A DNA stretch of 64,000 nucleotides, from NCBI RefSeq assembly GCF_902459465.1, contig NC_047078.1:8580333-8644332 (forward strand), in the 5' to 3' direction. Source of the DNA: Asterias rubens. Lineage: Eukaryota > Echinodermata > Asteroidea > Forcipulatida > Asteriidae. The notes below the pieces were generated by a model, which saw nothing but the letters and a program-made list of their open reading frames with translations, was not told the DNA's origin and made no database searches. Of the stretch, positions 33,256 to 64,000 are shown piece after piece. The translations under genes were made by a program, and so were the position numbers. Position 1 is the stretch's first letter. Each line of letters begins with the position of its first letter.

Positions 33256-34701
33256 TCAAATGCTTTTGATGTTGCCGACCGGTCGAATCGGACCGATCTT
33301 TTCCATTTTCGTACGAAGTCCATCGGAAACGTTCGACTCGGTCTCCTTATGCAATTTGTCCAATACACTCAACCTACCCATGGATCGGTAAAGATCGAAA
33401 GCTTTCGCCGAATCGGGTATGAGATTCGAAGTGAGTTCGGTAAACCTCGGGTCCTTCGAGGGGCTTGACACATTGAAGCGGGTAGGGTTCGGCTTCTGCG
33501 AGAATGACACACGTTTACTTCGGGATTTCCCGTGTGATTTTGGGCGGGAACCCGAGTGAGTTCTTGAGCGAATTGAAGATGTACGACGGGAACGCTTGCG
33601 AGATGACGGGCGAACTATTGCCGATTCAGGTCCAGCTGTTCGGTCGCTTTCGGATTTGCCGACAGATCGCCGAAGTCCCGAATAAGCGGTCGAGTGTCTT
33701 CTCTTGACATCATCAGTTTCTGCCTCCGTGATTCGAACTGACGTACTTCTACTCAGGGGTTTGGTAATGGGGAAATTGGGTAACCCTTTTTTTGCGTCAT
33801 CATCTATGTCGTGAAACACATCATGTTCTGAACCAACAGACGAGACACTCTCTGCAATTTCAGGGAGGTCAGAATGTTTCATTTCGTGTTGTTTGACCCG
33901 ACGTGCTGGTAATGAATTAGTAGGCGCCATATTGGATGCTGCTTCCAGGTCGTTGGCTTCGCTTACCGTCTGCAATGCAAGCAAAGTGCTGTCTTCATCC
34001 GGGCCTTTAGTGAACTGCTGCATTGTTGGGCTCGCTAGAAACCTCTCTACTTCAGCAACTTGTGAATCCGTCGACCTGGTACGATCGCAACTTAGAGGGC
34101 GCATGTAGGAAGGAGATTTATCCCTTAGCTTTCTGTCTGGTTCTTGAATATCCGGGAGAGGTTTTGCGCGTCTGCTGGGATGTGAACCTGGCACAGCCCC
34201 AGAAGGAGCATCCGAGTCGAACACAATACCGTTTTGAGTGAGCGTCAAACCACGTTTTTGAACAAACACACTTTTCCGTCGCAGGAGCTGGTACTTTCGC
34301 CTCTCAACATCCTCATTCAGCTGATCAAACTCAACACCCAATCTCCTCGTTTCGTAATCGTTTCTTCCGAGGATGCACTTCCCGACCGCGCTGTCCTTAG
34401 TATTCCTCGCCGTCTCCAGCCCCTTTTCACGGTCGAGGAGTATCCGTCGCGTAAGGACTTTCTCGGACTGTAGACTAACTTTCGGGATGTCGTCACCACC
34501 ATTCCTCCCGGCTCGCACAGAGACCTTTCCGATCTGAGAGATCTTGAACTTCTTCGCGATGGCGAGGGCCCGTTCCTTATTGATGTACTTTGGCGGTGGG
34601 GGCTGACGAGGTTTTTTAAGGCTTGAGGGTTTCTTGGTGGGCCGGTGTATGCCCAAAATGGTTTCTACATCCAGCATGACGCTGCTCGGTGGAGCAGGCA
34701 T
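33256..34701 (-). CDS. Uncharacterised Ser/Arg-rich protein, intronless
   Basis: Uninterrupted 481-codon frame, the longest non-transposon ORF in the window. I do not recognise the family. The N-terminus (MPAPPSSVMLDVETILG) is followed by a Lys/Pro-rich stretch, then a region at about 95-150 rich in Arg, Glu and Leu that looks helical (RRLGVEFDQLNEDVERRKYQ). The C-terminal half is low complexity with RS/SR and KSHGKSRSKR-type basic runs and is probably disordered; basic clusters could be nuclear targeting signals. The start is the ATG at 34701, 3 bp after a GTG; an AG just upstream could be a splice acceptor, so a non-coding or short coding 5' exon is possible. Codon use and GC are higher than in the flanks, which supports real coding. 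Confidence 0.75.
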   Translation of the reverse strand: MPAPPSSVMLDVETILGIHRPTKKPSSLKKPRQPPPPKYINKERALAIAKKFKISQIGKVSVRAGRNGGDDIPKVSLQSEKVLTRRILLDREKGLETARNTKDSAVGKCILGRNDYETRRLGVEFDQLNEDVERRKYQLLRRKSVFVQKRGLTLTQNGIVFDSDAPSGAVPGSHPSRRAKPLPDIQEPDRKLRDKSPSYMRPLSCDRTRSTDSQVAEVERFLASPTMQQFTKGPDEDSTLLALQTVSEANDLEAASNMAPTNSLPARRVKQHEMKHSDLPEIAESVSSVGSEHDVFHDIDDDAKKGLPNFPITKPLSRSTSVRITEAETDDVKRRHSTAYSGLRRSVGKSESDRTAGPESAIVRPSSRKRSRRTSSIRSRTHSGSRPKSHGKSRSKRVSFSQKPNPTRFNVSSPSKDPRFTELTSNLIPDSAKAFDLYRSMGRLSVLDKLHKETESNVSDGLRTKMEKIGPIRPVGNIKSI

Positions 34702-34934
34702 CACTGCTTTTCAGTTCAGGAAGTTAGGCAGGGCATTTTCTGCATGGAAAGAACAATACAAAAGTTAGGTTTTGTATTAAAAACAATTATAACATTTGGT
34801 TTTGCGGTAACACCATGTGTGTGTCTACTTACCTGGTAGATTTTGTCTTTAGAGAATTGTCGTGCTATTATAATTAATTGTTTTTAATCTACCACGGAGT
34901 AGTTTTTCGGCACCAGATTTTCGGGACACTTTTT

Positions 34935-35020
34935 AGTTCCACAGTGTGCGTTCGTTTAGCTTCCCTGGGTCGACCCCGGTGTGTGGCGGGGTTTCGACCC
35001 GGGGAAGCTAATCGAACGCA
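34935..35020. repeat. Hairpin upstream of the Ser/Arg-rich ORF
   Basis: Arms GTGCGTTCGTTTAGCTTCCC and GGGGAAGCTAATCGAACGCA with inner GGGTCGACCCC / GGGGTTTCGACCC. Confidence 0.7.
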
Positions 35021-35454
35021 CCCAGTATACACCGAGTTGAAACCAACGGTTCTTTTCAGAACCACCCCAACTCATTAGAGATTGTCATTACGCATACCGC
35101 AAACCTTCCCATTTTAAGTATAAACTTACACTAGCCTGTATGCTTCGTTTTTGACAGGGCAAGCACCAAGGCATTGTTTTCCTTTGGTAAAAAGGGTACC
35201 CTCCCGGGAGCATTTCAAGGGCACCGAGGCAGTGACATGGGGCATGGAGGCAATCGCCTTCTGCCTCTTTGAAGTATCAATTCTGCTCATCAGTCTGAAG
35301 GAAAATTATTTCATGACCATAAATATAATATTAAAAATCCCGACTTCAAACATCGTTTTGTTGTAAAGCGCACCTGGATAACGAGTGTCCACCCCCCGTT
35401 TTTCAAAAGCAATACCCTTTCAACCCATTTAAAAAAAAAAAACAAGTCACAAAA

Positions 35455-36300
35455 GGTTGTACGAAGTGTTTGTTTGACATACATTTTTTTTTAATGGCTT
35501 GACAACTATTTTAAGAGGAACTCTAAGACACTTACAGAAAGATTGGGAAAAGATTATGCACATTTTAACTGGTAAAGGTATACGAAGTGTCTGACGTCCG
35601 TCTTAACCAAAATGTCATGAGTACAATTTCATAAAGCATGTAAGCATAAAAACTTGCTTTAAGCACAGAAATATTTTACATAGCAAAAACATGAAAAACC
35701 ATTAAAGTTTACATTGCTGCGACTGGTACCCAAACTCAACTCTTCAGCGAAACATAAAAAAAAATTATATACTGAGCAGCTTTTCTTCTGCTTAAAGACA
35801 CTAGACACTTTGTTGGGACCAAGGAGCCATTTCGACGATTGCGTGATTGTTTAACTTATTTGTAAAACATATTGGCGGAAGATGTTGTCCTTGGCGGTAA
35901 CTAGTTTCACATTAAAAATGACATTCACATATTCAAACGAAAATTATAATTCATTATGTTTTATTAATTTGTATCTCAACAAACATTAAATTATTGAGGA
36001 ATACACATTTTAATGAAGGTACGAAGTGACTCAGCTGATGGTCACTTCGTACCCCGCCCACGGTACGAAGTGACCAATTTGGTTACGGTACGAAGTGTCC
36101 CGAAGTGTCCAGGGTACGAAGTGGCAAAGGTACGAAGTGTCCGACATCCCTTTAAACAGCTCTCAATAACTTGTAACAAAGTAAGGTTTTGTGCTAATAA
36201 TTATTTTGAGAAATTACCAATAGTGTTCATCACACTGCCTTTTATATAACAGCTTTATGAAATTGGGCGTAGGGTAACGAAGTAGGTACGAAGTGATCGT
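35455..36300. repeat. Cluster of a GGTACGAAGTG motif
   Basis: The word or a close variant occurs at about 35459, 35577, 36018, 36041 (reverse), 36062, 36086, 36113, 36129 and 36283, usually followed by TGAC or TGTCC. The pair at 36018/36041 forms a hairpin. Confidence 0.7.
36150..36244 (+). mobile_element. Family A MITE, right-end fragment
   Basis: Only the last 95 bp, from TTTAAACAGCTCTC to CACACTGCC, directly after the GGTACGAAGTG motif cluster. Confidence 0.65.
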
Positions 36301-37148
36301 ACACCAACAAGTTTGATAACCCCAGCAGTGGAAATAACTTTCGGAAGCACATAATTTCATTTCCTGAAGACATGCAGAGTATACTGTTCGAAACGTCAAG
36401 ACCACACCGGCTCGTTTCAGAGCCAAAACCCACCATACGGGATTTCCACAACCGCAAAGCGGCTTAGTATTTATAGTTTCTTCCCACATTATTTTCATGT
36501 TCGTCCAAAAGTTATCTGCCTATAAAATACCGAAACCCTAGCATAACCCCTTAAAACTCACCCATATAAGTAGAACTCCATTTCACCCGTACACCGCAAC
36601 AAAGATTCCAAAGTGAAGTTCCCCACGTTGTACTCAGGGTTTGGGTTGTTACAAACTGTGCAGACCAGGTTGCTAAGTGCGTGTCGACAACGTTCCACAC
36701 AAAAAAAGACTCTCTGAACAGCTTCCTAAATTATTACGCAGGATAGTTTTCTCCCAATCACAAAACATCCAATTTACTCAATTTCCGTAGATGAGTTTAC
36801 GATCACAAAGAAGTCATTCAAAAACCTCCGGACTGAATTTCCCCCGTGGTTGCTACAAAACAACGATCATTTTCATCCGCAGAATTTGACCTTTTATACA
36901 ACCTGTTACTTCACGAGCCGATGTCAACTGCTAGGTAAATATACTTTATGATAAATGGTTATATTATTGCGTAGAGTTGGGATCATGTCGATGACATGTT
37001 TGTTGTGTGTTGATACTGCAGTGGGTTCAACTGACTCAAAGAACCCCGCATGCTGAGCGTCGTAGGCAACGGGGGCTAGCAACCGTCTACGGGGTGGTTT
37101 TATGAATAGGGAACAAGGTGAGATATGGCGGGCAAAGTGGAAACAAAC

Positions 37149-37300
37149 TTTTAAGGCACTGGACACCTTTGGCAATTGTCAAATACCAGTCTTCTCACTT
37201 GGTGTATCCCAACATATGCATAAAATAACAGTCTGTGAAAATGTTGACTCAATTGGTCATCGAAGTTGCAAGATTAAAAAAAAAATACACTTGTTGTAGT
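37149..37300 (+). mobile_element. Family A MITE, left-end fragment
   Basis: TTTTAAGGCACTGGACACC through the GTGTATCCCAACATATGC block; the rest is absent. Confidence 0.7.
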
Positions 37301-37990
37301 GTGAAGCTGGTTTGTATGTAGTAAACATCTCTTTTGAGTAGTGTAGGTTCTCAAAAGAACCGTTGGATAACCGTGACGTTTTCATCAGTATGCTCTGATC
37401 ATCTTCAGGAAGTCTTCAGACAAAACCAACTACTCAACCAATAGTTACACATAGTGTTACCACAAACCTCACCCAATTACACCCCCACCATGCATAGTTT
37501 CAAATCCTACTAATAACAGACATTCAACTTTCTAATAAAAACAATAAAATAAAAAGAAAGAGGAAAAGGCCGGTCACAGTTAACTTTTGTACAAGGTGTT
37601 TCAGTTTTCTATCACACATTTTTGAAGAGGAATTCAGCGTATCAGTTAAAAAGTTGCATACTTGTTATAATCATACTTTTGTTATTGTGATCGTATTTTT
37701 TTATATAAATATTTAAGTGTGTTTTCGTTATAAATACAGCATATCAAAAAGAACCATATTTTTCAGTCGGACTATTTATCGTTTATTAGGCGCTCCATAC
37801 ATACCTCCACTAAGCCCACCATTGTCCGAGGTATAAAGGCGATCTGTAATCCAACAATAGTGTGTTTTCCTTTCGGATAAGGTTTGGTCTCAGCATCCTG
37901 ATAAATAACCTAAATTGTTTTGAATAACAAAGTGTTGTATATTTATATATTTACAACAGCCGTGTAACTCGCCTACAAGTACACTCCAAC

Positions 37991-38302
37991 TAGGCACTGG
38001 ACACTATTAGTTATTACTCACAATAATTGATGGCATAAAAACTTACTTGGTAACAAGTAATCGAGAGTTGTTGATAGTATAAAACATTGTGAGAAACGGC
38101 TCCCGCTGAAGTAAAGTAATTCTGTATCTTGAGAAAGAGGTAATTTCTCACTTTAATATAAAAAGACTTTAGCCTTTTACGTAGCTGAAAGCGCACAAAC
38201 TTTTTTATTTCGTCATTTTCTTTCCCACTTCCATGACCAATGGAGCCCAAATTGTCAGAGTTGATATTTTATCCATTATGTTGGGATACATCAAGTGAGA
38301 GT
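37991..38302 (-). mobile_element. Family A MITE, diverged copy
   Basis: Minus orientation, with the central hairpin decayed and the right terminus lost after CATCAAGTGAGAG. Confidence 0.7.
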
Positions 38303-38865
38303 TATGGTCCACACATGAACAGACAGGGCCCTGCCAATCTCATAGAGCTGCACTAAAATCAGTCTAGAAATGGTGTCAGTATTTCCTGCCAACTATAGCT
38401 TGTGCATTGCATGGATGTCCTACATCCAAGACCTCAATGGCTGGTCTTTTAAAACAAGCGTGTGCCCGTGAATTAAATGTTTGTGAACAAAGAGGAAAAC
38501 GGTGCAAGTACTAAAATTGAGAAAGCATAAGTTTATTTAAACAAAGTCCTAAATCCATGTGATATCGGACATTCATTAAAAGCATTACAGATGCTATGTC
38601 AGATTTTTGGCCGATTTGATTTAAAATTCAATCAATAGGAATGTTGATGGGGGTCGAGAACGTTACAAGCTTTCATTTGAGCCATTGCTCGAAAAAGTCC
38701 GCCAATTATTAGTAGCAGTGAAATAAAGTGCTCAAAATTATTTGATCCACACGGGATCCCGACAATATATCACGTGACCAATTCTTATGTATTTTATAAG
38801 AAACGTTTTAATTTTTGTCATGATTCCTGACCATTAAAAGTAAAAGTTTAACTTTTTTGGGTACA

Positions 38866-39010
38866 AACAGGATTACCAACCAACTTTTTTACTGGTACTC
38901 CGCTGTTGTTTGCCTGTCCTGAAAATCACGTGGACATTTAGTTGGTAATCCTGTTTTTATCAAGGAATAAATTTCATGCTAAGCAAATTTGTTTGCTTAG
39001 CAGGTCTGTG
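38866..39010. mobile_element. Harbinger-like MITE, partial copy
   Basis: Shares CTGAAAATCACGTGGACA, GTTGGTAATCCTGTTTTTA and CATGCTAAGCAAATT with the 26 kb copy. A possible left end (GGGCCCTGCCAATCTCATAG) lies at about 38326. Confidence 0.6.
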
Positions 39011-39011
39011 A

Positions 39012-40045
39012 AAAATAACTGGTCACTTCCAAAAAATGTATAAATATTCATCAGTAAGCAAGTCAGAAACATGATAAAATACAAACAATACACAGGTAAT
39101 CATTTTCAACTTGTTTCTTCTCAAAAAAAAGAAGTATGGTTTCCAAAATAAATGGTAACCATTTCTATACAAATATATTATATGCGGAACAACTCAGCAA
39201 CAAATAAAGGACAATTTAGTAATAATATATTGGGTGTAACAAAGGTGAAAACATAACATGATATAATTTAGGTCCAACATAATTAATAATTGAGCAAATT
39301 ATGTAATTTTTGTTTGACAAAAACAGAGAAAATATGCCGGTCAATATCATTCTACCTCCATGGTTAGACACCCCCTCACAAATAAACAATTAAATGCAGG
39401 GAAGGGGGGGGTAATAAAAAATCCTGAAGAACTACAACACAACTAGAGTATTTGTTTTGATAAACCATCAATTGTCAACCAAACAGTTATTTTAATTTGG
39501 GGTTGAAAAACAAAGACAAAATGGGATTTTAACCTACACTGTATGGCCTATTTTGTCATTCCCCACCTCCCACAAAAAAAACCCATTATAACAATCAAAA
39601 TAGGAAACAAATGATGCTTTTCAAAATTGTATTAAACCAACCTTCATCAAGTTTCAACAAATACTTTAATTGACCGACATAACTTTTTAATGTCAGTGCG
39701 ATATGGTCCTGCCAATATCAAAAATCAAACAACAATTAAATGTCTTTATTAATTTTATATATTTAACTTTAATTTAATGTTGTTTACTGGGTCAACAGCT
39801 CTGACCCTTGCTATGTGTGACAGGCATTTCCAGTTGAATTTTTGCATATGGCTTTTTAGTTTGTTTTCTCTTTCTAAAGATGGCCTCAATGTTTCGCCTG
39901 GGTGCAAATACAGATTTTTATTTATTGACGGTTGGTTTAATTTGTTAAGTTTACGTTTATTAATCTTTTTCTTCTTTAAACAAAGTTTTTGCAAAGCACT
40001 TTTTTATATAGCATTATACAAACTAGCTATTTTAAATAATAGATG
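39012..40045. other. No feature recognised, AT-rich
   Basis: Low-GC intergenic sequence between a Harbinger-like fragment and a SINE. Open frames here are short and Lys/Phe-rich, as expected by chance from AT-rich DNA. Confidence 0.4.
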
Positions 40046-40065
40046 TTAAATTTGCATTGGGGATA

Positions 40066-40350
40066 AAGAATATTAATTTTGGTTTTTACCCATACACCGA
40101 TGTGAGCTAGCACTGTAAACTCAGTACTTTCCCGAGTCCTGTGAACAAATCTCACAGGCATATTACTCGGGTGGGATTCAAACCTACGACCCTTGCAATT
40201 CTAGAGCAGTGTCTTACCAACTAGACTACCGAGATTGCCCGGTAGCTAGAGGCAGTTCGAATCCTATGTTTTGGCAGCGGGTACCACAACGCTATATAAT
40301 AGATGTTAAAACGCTATATAATAGATGTTAAATTTGTATCGGGGATAAAG
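40066..40350 (-). mobile_element. Second tRNA-derived SINE family
   Basis: Minus strand carries GGTAGTCTAGTTGGTAAGAC (A box) and GGTTTGAATCCCACCCG (B box). The word GATAAAGAATATTAATTT borders it on both sides, and the SINE end ATAATAGATGTTAAA is duplicated at 40300-40330. Confidence 0.7.
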
Positions 40351-40444
40351 AATATTAATTTAGATTATTTAAACTTTTTTGTTTTTTACTGTACAATAAG
40401 TTTTCAAGTCACTTCACCATTCATATACTTTCATTCAAAAATGT

Positions 40445-40832
40445 TTAAAGGCAATGGACACTATTGGTAATTAATCAAAATAATTATCGGCATAAAACCT
40501 CATTTGGTAACGAGTAATGGGAAGAGGTTGATAGTATAAAACATTGTGTGAAACAGGTCCCTCTGAAGTGGCGTAGTTTTCGAGAAAGAAGTAATTTTCC
40601 ACGATTTGAAATTCGAGACCTCAAGTTTAGAATTTGAGGTCTCGAAATCAAGCATCAGAAAGCACACAACTTTGTGTGACAAGGGTGTTTTTTTCTTTCA
40701 TTATTATCTCGCAAATTCGACAACCGATTGAGCTCAAATTTTCACAGGTTTGTCATTTTATGCATATTTTATGATACACAAACTGTGAAGGCTAGTCTTT
40801 GACAACTACCAATAGTGTCCAGTGTCTTTAAA
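40445..40832 (-). mobile_element. Family A MITE
   Basis: Full-length minus copy flanked by TTAAAGG and CTTTAAAG, just beyond the 3' end of POLE. Confidence 0.85.
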
Positions 40833-41194
40833 GATACAAGGTAAGAATGCTGAACATTATGCATGGTTTTTCACTATTTTCTCTCACACAAAGCATGAAT
40901 ACTGTCTGCCACTATTTTGTCAGCTCTACCAATCCTGTACTACCTCAGAGAAAATCTGAACAGTACATTTGAAACAATATTGAAATTTAGGACTGTTCCA
41001 TTTCCTTTTAGGTAAGAAATTCTCAGACTTTGGGCTTTACCATTCTCCTCCAGGTAAGAAAACTTGTTTGTATTAAGTGATAATGCTCTTAAAGATTGTC
41101 CTTGTTTCAAGAAGAAGAAAACACATCAGTGGAGGTCTTCAAGAGACTCATTCACCAAAGCTACTGTTATCCTAGACTGGACTGTTCCATTTAT

Positions 41195-41510
41195 CTCAAC
41201 TGGGGTAGCACCTAGTCCCCCTGTGATGGCAGTAGATTCTTTTAGATGTTCTAACAAGCTGAGGCTGGATTCATCTGAATGGCCCAGTCTACTGTCTGGG
41301 AGGGGGGGGGAAGGGGCAACAGAGACTCATTTGCCAAGGAGTTTGAAGGGTCACGGGTAGCAACCAGTCCCCCCTGTTATGGCAGTAGATTATTCCAGAT
41401 GTTCTAACAAGCTGAGATAGGACTAATCTGAATGACCCAGTCTACTGTCAGGAGGGGGGGGGGTGTTCCAGACACTCATTAACCACAGGGTTTGTAGGGG
41501 TCGGGGTCGC
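41195..41510 (-). repeat. Two tandem copies of the POLE terminal exon end
   Basis: Copies at about 41204-41305 and 41360-41452, period about 155 bp, each with the last coding bases (TVDW[VA]IQ motif), a TAG stop in the same place and the same 3' flank (plus strand GATGGCAGTAGATTCTTT). G-runs separate the units. The parent is at 41505-41610. Confidence 0.85.
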
Positions 41511-41551
41511 ACCTAGACCCCCTCTGATGGCAGTGGATTCTTTCAGATGCT

Positions 41552-63751
<22,200 letters not shown>

Positions 63752-63946
63752 CTACATAGAGAAGTGAAAAAATACATAGAAAACTTGTATTGAAATCCCA
63801 TCCAAGTAGCATGATTAGCAACTCTTTGCATCATTTTGAAATTTTTAAAACGACAGTATCTAAAGGCAACCATTTCTATATCATACTCTGTAGTTGACAA
63901 AATAAAATACATGTAAAAAGAAACTTTATGATTAACACAATTCGTG

Positions 63947-64000
63947 GGGTGCCGTGGTCGAATGGATAAGAGCACCGAACCAAAGCTCTAGTGGTTTCTG
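63947..64000 (+). mobile_element. tRNA-Leu-derived SINE head at the window edge
   Basis: TGCCGTGGTCGAATGGATAA through AAAGCTCTAGTGGTTTCTG, an A box and anticodon arm like the other SINE heads; cut by the window end. Confidence 0.6.

Noticed and set aside
40160..40260. Functional tRNA gene on the minus strand
   Set aside because: The same sequence recurs at 48.8, 50.6 and 63.4 kb with SINE flanks; several copies carry stem mismatches.

Overview
This is eukaryotic DNA from an intron-rich, transposon-rich animal genome. The protein content (an NR1H-type nuclear receptor and DNA polymerase epsilon), CR1/L2-like LINEs, tRNA-derived SINEs and a very abundant short TTAA-flanked inverted-repeat transposon suggest a marine invertebrate deuterostome, most likely an echinoderm such as a sea star. 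That placement is inference from the character of the sequence, not from a search. All three host genes I can support lie on the minus strand.

Layout. 453-9170: a complete six-exon nuclear receptor gene (692 residues as assembled), with an unusual DNA-binding domain and a hinge of about 400 residues. 9.2-33 kb: intergenic or upstream sequence made largely of repeats, including a defective LINE at 15.6-17.8 kb, hAT-like MITEs, SINEs, hairpin elements and a G-rich tandem repeat at 30.5-31.2 kb. 33256-34701: an intronless ORF for a basic, Ser/Arg-rich protein of 481 residues that I do not recognise. 34.7-41 kb: repeats, including a cluster of a short GGTACGAAGTG motif. 41552 to the right edge: the 3' half of POLE. 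I could place 27 consecutive exons (1,265 codons plus stop) with consistent splice sites and phases; the exonuclease domain and most of the polymerase domain lie beyond the right edge.

The most unusual signal is not a gene. At four exon edges in two unrelated genes (the receptor DBD exon, and POLE exons E3, E8 and E27 as numbered here) the exon end, in three cases with its splice site, has been copied in tandem into the adjacent intron or 3' flank with a period of about 75-160 bp. The receptor array has about seven decayed copies and was later hit by a MITE; the undamaged neighbouring units show the empty site and an 8-bp target duplication. This looks like a recurrent process that makes minisatellites from exon-intron junctions.

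The genes do not form a pathway: POLE is the leading-strand replicase and the NR1H-like protein a ligand-type transcription factor. Transposons do touch gene structure: a SINE end supplies the 3' splice-site tract of a POLE exon, and a truncated MITE abuts a POLE 5' splice site. No rRNA, CRISPR, operon or convincing functional tRNA gene was seen; the tRNA-like sequences are SINE heads.
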